Below, piece after piece: positions 16,819 to 27,779 of a DNA stretch of 58,000 nt. Every line of letters begins with the position of its first letter. Positions within the stretch are counted from its first letter, which is position 1. Under the pieces are notes generated by a model that was not told the origin of the DNA, searched no databases, and saw only the letters and a list, made by a program, of their open reading frames with translations. Both the position numbers and the translations under genes were made by a program. The DNA lies in the NCBI GenBank assembly GCA_900763705.1, contig CAAFLG010000071.1, positions 1 through 58,000 of the forward strand, given 5' to 3'. The DNA comes from an uncultured Oscillospiraceae bacterium. GTDB lineage: Bacteria > Bacillota > Clostridia > Oscillospirales > Oscillospiraceae.

Positions 16819-17661
16819 TCAGTATCGCCTGTCTAAGATATCGACCACGTCGGCGAGCGCACCGTCCTTGCAGTGGCAGACGATGTGTGCGCCCCAGGCC
16901 TTGACCTCGGGGATGGCATTTTCGGGCGCAAAGCCGATCGCGGAGACTTCGAGCATCGGGATGTCGTTGTTGTGGTCGCCGATGCAGTAGATGTCCTTGC
17001 GCGCAACGCCGAGCAGGGAGGCAAGCGTCAGGATCATGCCGCCCTTTGTCGCGCCGCGGCGCGTCAGCTCGAGCAGGTGGTCGCTCGAGAAGATCAGTTC
17101 GTAGTTTTTGCCCCAGTCCTGCGCGCGGATGAAGCCGCGCACCTCGTCGAGCAGGGGCTTTTCCTCTTCAAACAGCAGCTTGATGATCGGCAGGTCCACC
17201 TCGCGGAAGTCCTTGACCTCCACGGTCTTCGCGCGCGTCAGGTGCTCGTGGTTGCGGACGAAGTGGTTGGGGTGCAGCGCGTGGATGCGGCGGTCGTCGT
17301 GGTAGACCTCAAAGCACAGGCCGGGGAAGCGGGCGAGCAGTGCGTCGACATGGTCGTAGATATCCGCATCGAGAAAGGCGGTCTCCACATAGCAGTCCTT
17401 GTTAAAATCGTAGATGGCCGCGCCGTTGGCGATGACGCAGGGCGCGTTGCAGGGAAGATCCTGCGCGTAGCGCGCGAAGGCGGGCAGGGCGCGGCCGGTC
17501 GAAATGGAGAAATAGCCGCCGTTTTGAATGAAATACTCGACTGCCTCGCGGTTGCGCGCGCTCATCGGCGGGATATCCTCGCCGCGTGCGAGCGCGCCCT
17601 CCGTGTAGACGAGGGTGTTGTCAAAGTCGCTGGCCAGCAGCACCTTGTCGAATTTCGGCAT
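16819..17661 (-). CDS. HAD-superfamily Cof-type phosphatase
   Basis: 280 residues. Motif I is DFDNTLVYTEG near residue 12, motif II STGRA near 54, and motif IV GDHNNDIPML near 225, with a C2 cap between, as in the Hydrolase_3 (Cof/YwpJ) family. Such enzymes dephosphorylate sugar phosphates, pyridoxal phosphate or FMN; the substrate is not readable here. The nucleophile Asp12 is kept, and the motif has N instead of the usual G at the third position. The start at 17661 follows AGAGAGGATCAACC. A much longer open frame upstream overlaps the next gene and is not used. Confidence 0.85.
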   Translation of the reverse strand: MPKFDKVLLASDFDNTLVYTEGALARGEDIPPMSARNREAVEYFIQNGGYFSISTGRALPAFARYAQDLPCNAPCVIANGAAIYDFNKDCYVETAFLDADIYDHVDALLARFPGLCFEVYHDDRRIHALHPNHFVRNHEHLTRAKTVEVKDFREVDLPIIKLLFEEEKPLLDEVRGFIRAQDWGKNYELIFSSDHLLELTRRGATKGGMILTLASLLGVARKDIYCIGDHNNDIPMLEVSAIGFAPENAIPEVKAWGAHIVCHCKDGALADVVDILDRRY

Positions 17662-17750
17662 GGTTGATCCTCTCTTCTTTTCTCGTTGTTTTTCGGCAAA
17701 AGTATACCACGGCGCGGGAGAAATGAAAAGGGATGTTTTGCGTAAAGATA

Positions 17751-18311
17751 TCAGCCGGAGATGTCGAATTTTCCCTTGATAAAATGGCGGTAGTCGGGCT
17801 GCTCTGCTGCGTTTTTGTATTCTTCCTGCATGGTTTTCAGCACCCATGTGCGGAACGGCTCGCCGGTCTGCACATAGTGCAAAATGCGCAGCAACCCCTC
17901 CCGCTCTGCGCGGAGAATGGCCGCATAGGCGTCGGGGACGAACTCGCATGAGACGACCGCTACCACTTCTTCGGACGTGACCGCGAACGGTACGTCGGAA
18001 ATGGGAGACGGATTCACCGGTTCCGCACGGTAAATATAGCCGGAAACGCCGGCATAGGTCTCCTCCAGCGCGTTGGGGTAGTATTCCTCCAGCCGCTGCA
18101 CACCGTCTGAGTCGAAGCCATACGGGCCCCATTTTTCCCATCGGCCCGTGTGGACAAAGCCGGTATCACGGCAGTATTTTTCAACGGCGTTGCTCAGATA
18201 GACCAGCACATTTTCCCGTTTCTTTGAAAAATAGATGAGTGGACGGCCATGGTTGGAGATGTGCGGTGTGAGGACGGTGAGACCGCCGATGGGGGAGGCG
18301 TGGTATAGCAT
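17751..18311 (-). CDS. Conserved hypothetical protein with an LYHASP N-terminus
   Basis: 186 residues, soluble. It begins MLYHASPIGGLTVLTPHISN, then GRPLIYFSKKRENVLVYLSNAV and YGFDSDGVQRLEEYYPNALEE. The LYHxS start followed by a YFS strand recalls the first strands of small ADP-ribosyltransferase-like proteins, but this is only a resemblance. No catalytic Glu can be assigned. The start at 18311 has AAAGGAATTGCTTCC before it; a longer frame exists without a ribosome site. It lies 89 bp upstream of the HAD gene, on the same strand. Confidence 0.55.
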   Translation of the reverse strand: MLYHASPIGGLTVLTPHISNHGRPLIYFSKKRENVLVYLSNAVEKYCRDTGFVHTGRWEKWGPYGFDSDGVQRLEEYYPNALEETYAGVSGYIYRAEPVNPSPISDVPFAVTSEEVVAVVSCEFVPDAYAAILRAEREGLLRILHYVQTGEPFRTWVLKTMQEEYKNAAEQPDYRHFIKGKFDISG

Positions 18312-18337
18312 GGAAGCAATTCCTTTCCGCCTTTTGG

Positions 18338-18372
18338 CAAAACCGCCGCGAAACAACTGCGCTTCGCGGCGG
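18338..18372 (-). terminator. Terminator after ricT
   Basis: On the minus strand a 10-bp stem CCGCCGCGAA/TTCGCGGCGG (18343-18352 with 18363-18372) closes with TTTT, 15 bp after the ricT stop. Confidence 0.75.
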
Positions 18373-18387
18373 CCTTATTTCGTTATC

Positions 18388-19764
18388 TTACGCTTCGCTT
18401 TTGGGTGCGGGGGATTCGCCGCCCTGACCGCCGCTTCTGCGGCGGCCCCTTCCGCCGCGATGGCTGCGGCGGCGCGGCTTGTTCTCGCCGCCCTCTCCTG
18501 CGCCCTCTGCCTTTGGCGCGCGGGGAGGACGCGGCGCCTTCGGCGCATCGCCTGTCTCGGCGGCAGGCTTATTTGCGCGCGGGGCGCGGCGCTCGCCGTT
18601 TCGCTGCGGACGCTCGCCGTTCGGCTTTTCACCGCGCGGGGCGCGCTCGCTGCGCTTTTCATTCTTTTCTGCTTTCTCGGCGCTCTGAGCGGCCTTCTCG
18701 CCGCCATCGCCGCCTTTGCCGCGGCCTCTTCCACCGCGATGACCGCGCCCGCTGCGGCGGGAACGGCGCTTTTCCTTCTCGCCCTCGTCGGCGTCCGCTT
18801 CCTTCTTTTCGGCGGGAGCGGACCACTGCTCGGGCGGGACGATGGGCGTTGCGTTGGAGAAAAAGCTCACCGTCAGCTGCGGCTCTTCCTCCTGCGGCTC
18901 CTGATAGCGCTCAGGCAGCGTCGTGGGGATCTCGATGCCGTCGCGCGAGCCCTTGCCGTTGCGCAGCACCTGAATTTCGCAGGTGCGGTAGCGCTTGGGG
19001 GCCTCGTTCTGCCCGTCGAGGCGCACGAGCACCTGCTCGCGCAGAATGTCCACGCTGCTCACGTTGCCAAGACCGTCGGGCGTTGCCACGAACGAATCCT
19101 GCTTCGGACAGCGGCGCATCGCGTCCTCATAGGCGTTCTGCTCATACTTGAGGCAGCACATGAGTCTGCCGCAGGTGCCGGAGATCTTCGTCGGGTTCAG
19201 GCTGAGATTCTGCGTCTTGGCCATCTTGATGGACACGGGCACAAAATCATCCAAGAACTGCGAGCAGCAGAAGGGCCTGCCGCAGATGCCGAGACCGCCG
19301 AGCATCTTTGCCTCGTCACGCACGCCGATCTGGCGCAGCTCAATGCGCGCGCGGAACACACCGGCGAGGTCGCGCACAAGCTCGCGGAAGTCCACGCGCC
19401 CGTCGGAGGTGAAGAAGAAAATGATCTTGCTGCCGTCGAAGTTGCTCTCCACGCGCACGAGCTTCATATCGAGCCCGCGCTCTAAGATCTTCTTCTGGCA
19501 GACCTCGAAGGCGTTCTTCTCTCTGCTTTTGTTGTAGGCGTAGGTGCGGTCGTCGTTCTCCGTCGCCACGCGCACGAGCGGGCGCAGCGGCTGAACGACG
19601 GCGTCGTCCTCTACCTCGTGGTTGCCCGAGACGCAGTGGGCGTACTCGAGCCCCTGCGCGGTCTCTACGATGACGAACTCGTTGGGTTCGACCGCGATGC
19701 CGTGCGGGTCAAAATAGTATTCTTTACATCCGCCGCGAAAGCGGACACCGATCACTTCTGTCAA
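18388..19764 (-). CDS. ricT: PSP1-domain protein RicT (YaaT) with a long basic RG-rich tail
   Basis: 458 residues, well above the roughly 275 of B. subtilis RicT. The N-terminal PSP1 region has the cysteine clusters LGICGRPFCC and GTCGRLMCCLKYEQ that bind Fe-S in the RicAFT complex, which supports RNase Y-dependent mRNA processing and sporulation phosphorelay control. From about residue 300 the sequence turns into low-complexity Arg/Gly/Lys/Glu/Ala stretches (RSGRGHRGGRGRGKGG, GGRGRRRSGG), a likely disordered RNA-binding tail. It overlaps holB by 4 bp (ATGA), the usual pairing. No ricA or ricF is in the window. Confidence 0.9.
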   Translation of the reverse strand: MTEVIGVRFRGGCKEYYFDPHGIAVEPNEFVIVETAQGLEYAHCVSGNHEVEDDAVVQPLRPLVRVATENDDRTYAYNKSREKNAFEVCQKKILERGLDMKLVRVESNFDGSKIIFFFTSDGRVDFRELVRDLAGVFRARIELRQIGVRDEAKMLGGLGICGRPFCCSQFLDDFVPVSIKMAKTQNLSLNPTKISGTCGRLMCCLKYEQNAYEDAMRRCPKQDSFVATPDGLGNVSSVDILREQVLVRLDGQNEAPKRYRTCEIQVLRNGKGSRDGIEIPTTLPERYQEPQEEEPQLTVSFFSNATPIVPPEQWSAPAEKKEADADEGEKEKRRSRRSGRGHRGGRGRGKGGDGGEKAAQSAEKAEKNEKRSERAPRGEKPNGERPQRNGERRAPRANKPAAETGDAPKAPRPPRAPKAEGAGEGGENKPRRRSHRGGRGRRRSGGQGGESPAPKSEA

Positions 19765-20615
19765 AGGAGTTCCTCCAATTCAACGGCGAAGCCGCCCAGT
19801 GTGGGCCCGACGCCGACGTTATAACTGCAATGGTCGCGATAGGTTTGCAACAGATCTATTGTGCCGAGAATTTTGCCTTTTGTCAAGCGGGAAGAAAGCT
19901 CGCGCGCGATCTCGCGCTCCGATTCGGGGACGGGAGAGCCGTAAAAACTCAAAAGCGCGTCCGCAAGCAGCAGCCTTGTGCGCTCGAAGAGCGAAGAAAG
20001 CTCATCGCGCGTGATCTTGCCCGTTTCGAGCCGGGCGCAGAAGGCCGCGCGGGATGCGCGTGTGCCGGAGGCGATGCGGTGGGCAAGCTCCAGCGCGCGC
20101 TCGTCGGGGGCGTCCTCCGCCTGCGAAACGGGGGAAAGCTTTACCTCCACGCAGCGCGAGCGGATGGTCTGCAAGAGCGCGGCGGCATTTTCCGCGCAGA
20201 AGAAGAACGCCGCGTAGGCGGGCCCTTCCTCCACCAGCTTTAAGAGGACGTTCTGGTCCTTCTCCGTCAGGATGGTGCAGTCCTCAAAGATGTAGATCTT
20301 GCGCGCGCCCTCGTTCGGGCGGATGAAGGCGTCGGCACGCATGGCGCGCACCGTGTCGACCGAGAGCTCTTTGTGCTCTGCGTCGCGCACGAAGGAAACA
20401 TCGGGGTGGATATCCTGCATCACCTTGCGGCAGGCGGGGCAGGCGAGGCAGGGCTTGCCTGTGCCCGTGCACTCCATCGCGGCGGCGGCATAGCGCGCCG
20501 CGCCGAGCCGGTCGCCGCTTCCGCTGAAGATGAGCGCGTGCGAGAGCGCGCCGCGTGCGGCGGCGGCACGAAGACGCGCGGCGGTATTGGTTTTTGCAAA
20601 GTCGAGCAGCTCCAT
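19761..20615 (-). CDS. holB: DNA polymerase III delta' subunit
   Basis: Clamp-loader subunit, 284 residues. It has the four-Cys zinc module (CTGTGKPCLACPACRKVM, residues about 49-66), DIHPDVSFV, the Arg/Lys-rich KIYIFEDCTILTEKDQNVLLKLVEEG strand that replaces Walker B, and the sensor-1 region TIRSRC. The P-loop is degenerate (FSGSGDRLGAAR), normal for delta'. GGAGGAACGC precedes ATG 20615; an ORF start further upstream is not supported. It is followed by ricT in the same operon; tmk, often beside it, is absent. Confidence 0.9.
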   Translation of the reverse strand: MELLDFAKTNTAARLRAAAARGALSHALIFSGSGDRLGAARYAAAAMECTGTGKPCLACPACRKVMQDIHPDVSFVRDAEHKELSVDTVRAMRADAFIRPNEGARKIYIFEDCTILTEKDQNVLLKLVEEGPAYAAFFFCAENAAALLQTIRSRCVEVKLSPVSQAEDAPDERALELAHRIASGTRASRAAFCARLETGKITRDELSSLFERTRLLLADALLSFYGSPVPESEREIARELSSRLTKGKILGTIDLLQTYRDHCSYNVGVGPTLGGFAVELEELL

Positions 20616-20651
20616 GCGTTCCTCCGCGAACAAAGCAATAATCTGCCCCTT

Positions 20652-20680
20652 AGTATATCGCAAAATCGGGCGTCGCGCAA
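20652..20680 (-). promoter_or_regulatory. Promoter of holB-ricT
   Basis: On the minus strand TTGCGC (20675-20680), 17-nt spacer, TATACT (20652-20657). Confidence 0.6.
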
Positions 20681-20783
20681 GGAATATCACAGCTTTTAGC
20701 ATAAAAACGGCGTTCGTTCCTGCAAAATGTGATGGAATTTGCAAAAAAACAGGGGAGTAAGACAAAAATTTCACAACTTCGTA

Positions 20784-20812
20784 TTGAAAGTCCTGCAATT
20801 TCTGTCTATAAT
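20784..20812 (+). promoter_or_regulatory. Promoter of ppdK
   Basis: TTGAAA (20784-20789), a 17-nt spacer and a consensus TATAAT (20807-20812). It lies 67 bp before ATG 20879, which has TGGAGGAAAACCA in front. Both signals serve the full-length gene, upstream of the internal TAG. Confidence 0.8.
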
Positions 20813-20878
20813 AGTAGGGCTTTGATATTTGTTTTATCTGCAAACCACAGCGATACATTTTGATATGGAGGAAAACCA

Positions 20879-23515
20879 ATGAGCAAAAAGTATGTCTACC
20901 TGTTCTCGGAAGGCAACGCGAGTATGCGTTAGCTTCTGGGCGGCAAGGGCGCGAACCTCGCCGAGATGACCAACATCGGCCTGCCCGTCCCCCAGGGCTT
21001 CACCATCACCACCGAGGCCTGCACCCAGTATTATGAGGACGGCCGCAAGATCAACGACGAGATCATGGCCCAGATCATGGAATTCGTCGGCAAGATGGAG
21101 GAGATCAACGGCAAGAAGTTCGGCGATCTGAAGAACCCCCTGCTCGTCTCCGTCCGTTCCGGCGCGCGTGCTTCCATGCCCGGCATGATGGATACCATCC
21201 TGAACCTCGGCCTGAACGACGAGGTCGTTGCCGCCATGATCGCGGGCAACCCCGACCCCAACTTCGAGCGTTTCGTTTACGACTCCTATCGCCGCTTCAT
21301 CCAGATGTTCTCCGACGTCGTTATGGAAGTGGGCAAGAAGTATTTTGAGCAGCTCATCGACGCGATGAAGGAAAAGCGCGGCGTCAAGCTCGACGTTGAG
21401 CTGACCGCGGCCGACCTCAAGGAGCTCGCCGAGCAGTTCAAGGCCGAGTATAAGCAGCAGATCGGCGAGGACTTCCCCTCCGACCCCAAGACCCAGCTGT
21501 ACGAAGCCATCCGCGCCGTGTTCCGCTCCTGGGACAACCCGCGCGCGAACGTCTATCGCCGCGACAACGACATCCCCTATTCCTGGGGCACTGCCGTCAA
21601 CGTTATGCCGATGGTCTTCGGCAACCTGAACGAGAACTCCGGTACCGGCGTTGCCTTCACCCGTGACCCCGCCACCGGCGAGAAGAAGCTCATGGGCGAG
21701 TTCCTGACCAACGCCCAGGGCGAGGACGTCGTCGCCGGCGTCCGCACCCCGATGCCCATCTCCCAGATGGAAGAGAAGTTCCCCCAGGCCTACGCCGACT
21801 TCGTCAAGGTCTGCGACCTGCTCGAGGATCACTACCGCGACATGCAGGACATGGAGTTCACCGTTGAGAATGGCAAGCTCTACATGCTCCAGTGCCGCAG
21901 CGGCAAGCGTACCGCACAGGCTGCCCTCAAGATCGCCTGCGACCTCGTTGACGAGGGTATGATCGACGAGAAGAAGGCTGTCTCCATGATCGAGCCCCGC
22001 AACCTCGACACCCTGCTCCATCCCCAGTTCGACGCTGCCGCGCTCAAGGCGGCTCCCGCTGTCGGCAAGGCGCTGCCCGCCTCCCCCGGCGCTGCCTGCG
22101 GTAAGATCGTCTTCTCCGCCGAGGACGCCAAGGAGTGGCAGGAGCGCGGCGAGAAGGTCGTTCTCGTTCGTCTCGAGACCTCCCCGGAGGACATCGAGGG
22201 CATGAAGGCCGCTCAGGGTATCCTGACCGTCCGCGGCGGTATGACCTCCCACGCGGCTGTCGTCGCGCGCGGCATGGGTAAGTGCTGCGTTTCCGGCTGC
22301 GGCGAGATCAAGATGGATGAGGAGAACAAGAAGTTCGAGCTCGCCGGCAAGACCTATCACGAGGGCGACTTCATCTCTCTCGACGGTTCCACCGGCAACA
22401 TCTACGACGGCATCATCCCCACGGTCGACGCCACCATCGGCGGCGAGTTCGGCCGCGTTATGGCATGGGCCGACAAGTATCGCCGTCTGGGCGTTCGCAC
22501 CAACGCCGATAACCCGCACGATACCGAGCAGGCTGTGAAGTTCGGCGCCGAGGGCATTGGCCTTTGCCGCACCGAGCACATGTTCTTCCTGCCCGACCGT
22601 ATCCCTGCCATCCGCGAGATGATCTGCTCCGACACCGTTGAGCAGCGCGAGAAGGCGCTGGCCAAGCTCGAGCCGATGCAGCAGGGCGACTTTGAGGCCA
22701 TGTATATCGCCCTCGAGGGCCGTCCGATGACCGTTCGCTTCCTCGATCCCCCCCTGCACGAGTTCGTTCCCACCGACGAAGCTGACATTGCCCAGCTCGC
22801 CAAGGACATGGGTAAGAGCGTCGAGGAGATCAAGAACATCATCGCCTCCCTGCACGAGTTCAACCCCATGATGGGTCACCGTGGCTGCCGTCTGGCCGTC
22901 ACCTTCCCCGAGATCGCTGCCATGCAGACCCGCGCGGTCATCAAGGCTGCGCTCAACGTCAGCGCCGCGCACCCCGAGTGGAACATGGTCCCCGAGATCA
23001 TGATCCCGCTCGTCGGCGAGGTCAAGGAGCTCAAGTACGTCAAGGACGTCGTCGTCGAGATCGCTGACAAGCTGATCGCCGAGGCCGGCAGCTCCATGAA
23101 GTACAAGGTCGGTACCATGATCGAGATCCCGCGCGCTGCTCTGACCGCGGACGAGATCGCCAAGGAGGCGGACTTCTTCTCCTTCGGCACCAACGACCTC
23201 ACCCAGATGACCTTCGGCTTCAGCCGTGACGACGCCGGCAAGTTCCTCGGCGCGTACTACGACAAGAAGATCTACGAGAGCGATCCCTTCGCCCGCCTTG
23301 ACCAGGTCGGCGTCGGCAAGCTCGTTGCCATGGCTGCAAAGCTCGGCCGCGAGTCCAACCCCGACATTCACCTCGGCATCTGCGGCGAGCACGGCGGCGA
23401 CCCCATGTCCGTCGAGTTCTGCCACAAGGTCGGTCTGGACTATGTCTCCTGCAGCCCGTTCCGCGTGCCCATCGCCCGCCTCGCCGCCGCTCAGGCTGCC
23501 ATCAAGGAAATGTAA
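20879..23515 (+). CDS. ppdK: Pyruvate, phosphate dikinase, with an in-frame TAG at codon 18
   Basis: Interconverts pyruvate, ATP and phosphate with PEP, AMP and pyrophosphate in central carbon flow. Read through the TAG, it is 878 residues, the family's usual length. It starts MSKKYVYLFSEGNASMR, then the TAG, then LLGGKGANLAEMTNIGLPVP, the conserved ATP-grasp N-terminus. The phospho-carrier His458 lies in GGMTSHAAVVARG and the PEP-domain Cys835 in GICGEHGGDP. Promoter and GGAGG site both point to ATG 20879. Restarting at the next Met (20966) would lose the conserved GGKGANLAE loop and has no ribosome site. Either UAG is read through or this copy is broken; the rest of the gene shows no decay. 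Confidence 0.93.
20930..20932 (+). other. In-frame TAG codon in ppdK
   Basis: Codon 18, between MR and LLGGKGAN. CAG, GAG and AAG are each one base away. Orthologues vary at this position and carry polar residues, as far as I recall the family, so an inserted Gln would be tolerated. Confidence 0.9.
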
Positions 23516-23552
23516 TGTTTCCCCGCACGGGCGTTAGATAAGTGAAAACGAA

Positions 23553-23587
23553 CAAGCTCCCGGCCATCGGCCGGGAGCTTGTGTTTT
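23553..23587 (+). terminator. Terminator after ppdK
   Basis: A 13-bp perfect stem (23553-23565 with 23569-23581) with loop ATC, then TGTTTTG. The same 29-nt hairpin recurs exactly at 24232-24260. Confidence 0.9.
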
Positions 23588-23705
23588 GAAGAAAAGCGTG
23601 GTAGGATTACAATGAAAAACGAGAGAACGTACCGATCGCAGGGCGGCTGCACTTTCAGTGGAAGGCAAGGTTGTGATCCTGCGGCCGGCGGAAGGGAAGA
23701 TTTAA

Positions 23706-24209
23706 ATGGATCAGGAAAGATATTCGATCATTTTCAGCAGTGTGACCGGCAACACAAGAATGCTCGCCGACACGATCCGCGAGACGCTGCCGCGGGAGAA
23801 GTGCGACTATTTCGGCGCCTGCGACGGCGCGGAGGCAAAGTCGGAGCTGCTCTACATCGGCTTCTGGACGGATAAGGGAAACGCGGATGCGGCCACACTT
23901 GCGCTGCTTGCAAAGCTGAGAGGCAAAAAGATATTTCTCTTTGGAACGGCGGGCTTTGGCGGCAGCGAGGCGTATTTCAGAAAGGTGCTCGACCGCGTCC
24001 GGCGGTCCGTCGATGCGAGCAACCGCGTTGTCGGAGAATATATGTGCCAGGGCAAAATGCCGCAGGCGGTGAAGGACCGCTATCTCAGGATGAAGGAGCA
24101 GCCGGAGCACCCGGCGAACCTCGATATGCTGATCGAGAATTTTGACCGCGCGCTGCCGCACCCCGACACGGCGGATCTCGAAAAGCTCAGAAAAACGGTC
24201 GCAGAATAA
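23706..24209 (+). CDS. Flavodoxin-family protein
   Basis: 167 residues. The FMN phosphate loop is SSVTGNTRML near residue 11, followed by YIGFWTDKGNAD, the strand KIFLFGTAGFGGSEAYF and VGEYMCQGKMPQAVKDRY. This layout matches the flavodoxin_3-type family of gut Firmicutes, which includes BilS, the partner of the bilirubin reductase BilR. No reductase gene is adjacent, so that role is speculative. It probably carries electrons with FMN in the cytosol. GGAAGGGAAG precedes the ATG. The gene sits between two identical terminator hairpins. Confidence 0.75.
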   Translation: MDQERYSIIFSSVTGNTRMLADTIRETLPREKCDYFGACDGAEAKSELLYIGFWTDKGNADAATLALLAKLRGKKIFLFGTAGFGGSEAYFRKVLDRVRRSVDASNRVVGEYMCQGKMPQAVKDRYLRMKEQPEHPANLDMLIENFDRALPHPDTADLEKLRKTVAE

Positions 24210-24231
24210 TGCATCGCCAAGAAAACGGAAA

Positions 24232-24266
24232 CAAGCTCCCGGCCATCGGCCGGGAGCTTGTTATTT
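24232..24266. terminator. Bidirectional terminator between the flavodoxin and NSS transporter genes
   Basis: Exact copy of the 29-nt hairpin at 23553-23581 (stem 24232-24244 with 24248-24260). TTATTTG follows on the + side and TTTCCGTTTTC on the minus side, so it can stop both convergent genes. Confidence 0.9.
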
Positions 24267-24300
24267 GTATGAGCTTCAAAAGGCTGGCGCAGCTTTTTTC

Positions 24301-25704
24301 TCAGCTGCCGAAGATCAGGCTGCCAAGGCCGGTGGAGGTCAAAAACAGGATGAGCATGACCACGGGCACGATGTACTTCATCATCACGCTGTAAAGCTTT
24401 GCCCTGCCAAAGTGCTCGCCGTTTTTCTCAACCTCGGCGATGATCCACTTCGGGCCAACGACCCAGCCGATGAGGATGCTCGTCAGCAGGCTGATGAAGG
24501 GCATGAGAAAGCTGTTGCTGATGTAGTCCATCACGTCGAGCAGCTGCGCGGTCGAGCCATTGGGCAGAGGCAGCTCAAAGTAGAGCGCGTTGTAGCCCAG
24601 GCAGATGAGAACTGCCGTTGCGAGCGAATAAACGCCGACGATGGCGCACATCTGCTTGCGCGACTTGTGGAAGATCTCCATGCAGTTGGCAACGAGCGTC
24701 TCCATGACGGACACGCAGCTCGTCAGCGCGGCAAAGCCGAGGGCGAGGAAGAACACCGCGCCGATGACGCGGCCCACGCCGCCCATCGCGGCGAAGACCT
24801 TCGGCAGGCTGATGAACGTCAGGCTCGGGCCGCTGGCCATGCCCTCGGTGCCGAGGAAGACATAGACCGCCGGGATGATCATAAGGCCCGCGAGGAACGC
24901 GACGCCCGTGTCGAAGATCTCGATCTGGTTGTTGGCCTTGCTGAGGTCAACGTCGTCCTTGACATAGCTGCCGTAGGTGATCATGATGCCCATGCTCACG
25001 CTGAGGGAAAAGAAGAGCTGGCTCATCGCGTCGAGCGCGATGTTCAAAAAGCGCTGAACGGTCAGCCCCGTAAAGTCGGGCGTGATGTAGACAAGGAAGC
25101 CCTCCATGCCCGTGCGCGTCGCGCCGCTCTCGTCCGTATAGCTGAGCGTGAGCGAGAAGATCGCAATGCCGATGATGAGCAGCAGCAGCCCCGGCATAAT
25201 GTAGCGCGAGTATTTTTCGATACCCTTTTCCACGCCCCGGTAAACGACCCATGCCGTCAGCGCGAGGAAGAGCAGCATGAAGACGATGGGGGAGACGGGG
25301 GAGGTGATGAAGGAGGTGAAAAAGCCGTCCTGCGCTGCTGCGCTGCCGTCTGAGAAGAGGTAGAGGGCAAAATACTTCGTGATCCAGCCGCCGATGACAG
25401 AGTAATACGTCATGATGAGCGTGGGGACGAGGAAGGTGAGATAGCCGAGAAAACGCCACTTCTTGTTGAGCGTTGCAAAGGCGTTCAGCGCGTTCTGCTT
25501 GGTGCGGCGGCCGATGGCAACGTCAGTCGTCAGCAGGGCGAAGCCGAAGGTCAGCACCAGCACAAGGTAGACGAGCAGGAACAGGCCGCCGCCATCCTTG
25601 GCGCAGAGGTAGGGAAAGCGCCAGATATTGCCGACGCCAACCGCGCTGCCTGCCGCAGCCAGCACAAAACCGAGCGAGCCGCTGAAGCTGCTGCTTTTCT
25701 TCAT
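24301..25704 (-). CDS. Neurotransmitter:sodium symporter (NSS/SNF) family transporter
   Basis: 467 residues, about eleven to twelve membrane segments with the LeuT fold. The first unwound helix reads LGFVLAAAGSAVGVGNIWRFPYLC, the hallmark of the family, and FFSLSVSMGIMITYGSY belongs to helix 6. Bacterial members carry amino acids with Na+; the substrate is not clear. ATG 25704 follows GAAAGAAGTG; the longer open frame runs into the ftsH terminator. Monocistronic with its own promoter. Confidence 0.92.
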   Translation of the reverse strand: MKKSSSFSGSLGFVLAAAGSAVGVGNIWRFPYLCAKDGGGLFLLVYLVLVLTFGFALLTTDVAIGRRTKQNALNAFATLNKKWRFLGYLTFLVPTLIMTYYSVIGGWITKYFALYLFSDGSAAAQDGFFTSFITSPVSPIVFMLLFLALTAWVVYRGVEKGIEKYSRYIMPGLLLLIIGIAIFSLTLSYTDESGATRTGMEGFLVYITPDFTGLTVQRFLNIALDAMSQLFFSLSVSMGIMITYGSYVKDDVDLSKANNQIEIFDTGVAFLAGLMIIPAVYVFLGTEGMASGPSLTFISLPKVFAAMGGVGRVIGAVFFLALGFAALTSCVSVMETLVANCMEIFHKSRKQMCAIVGVYSLATAVLICLGYNALYFELPLPNGSTAQLLDVMDYISNSFLMPFISLLTSILIGWVVGPKWIIAEVEKNGEHFGRAKLYSVMMKYIVPVVMLILFLTSTGLGSLIFGS

Positions 25705-25746
25705 GTTGGATTCACTTCTTTCATGCAAATGTAATACTGATGCCTT

Positions 25747-25774
25747 ATTATAGCAGAAAGAATGGAATTGGCAA
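25747..25774 (-). promoter_or_regulatory. Promoter of the NSS transporter gene
   Basis: On the minus strand TTGCCA (25769-25774), 16-nt spacer, TATAAT (25747-25752). Confidence 0.7.
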
Positions 25775-25816
25775 GAGGGAAAAGGCTTAAAATGCAACGA
25801 ATCTTGCAGAAAAACG

Positions 25817-25854
25817 AAAAAATATCTCACCAACGGGCTGTTGGTGAGATATTT
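25817..25854 (-). terminator. Terminator of ftsH
   Basis: A perfect 15-bp stem (25820-25834 with 25840-25854) followed on the minus strand by a T run, 15 bp after the ftsH stop. Confidence 0.9.
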
Positions 25855-25868
25855 CATTCATAGAGGTA

Positions 25869-27722
<1,854 letters not shown>

Positions 27723-27744
27723 TGGGATATCCTCCTTGCATATT

Positions 27745-27771
27745 CAAAAAAGTGGCGAGGCCACTTTTTTG
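27745..27771 (-). terminator. Hairpin between hpt and ftsH
   Basis: A 12-bp stem (27745-27756 with 27760-27771) with an A-rich left arm and a T-rich right arm on the minus strand. It could act as a terminator or partial attenuator; ftsH starts only 22 bp later, and I see no clear promoter for it. Confidence 0.7.
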
Positions 27772-27779
27772 AACTGGAT

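Noticed and set aside
17662..18141. N-terminal extension of the HAD phosphatase frame
   Set aside because: It overlaps the 186-residue gene in another frame; a good ribosome site sits at 17661.
20834..23425. Very long open frame (863 codons) antisense to ppdK
   Set aside because: Its composition (Leu/Asp/Glu/His/Val-rich) mirrors the codon pattern of ppdK on the other strand; no ribosome site; ppdK is clearly the real gene.
20966..23515. ppdK starting at Met 20966 as an ordinary shorter gene
   Set aside because: No ribosome site, promoter and strong site lie further upstream, and conserved N-terminal residues would be lost.
23579..23875. Open frame of 98 codons starting before the flavodoxin gene
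   Set aside because: It runs in another frame through the flavodoxin gene, and the peptide shows no family features.
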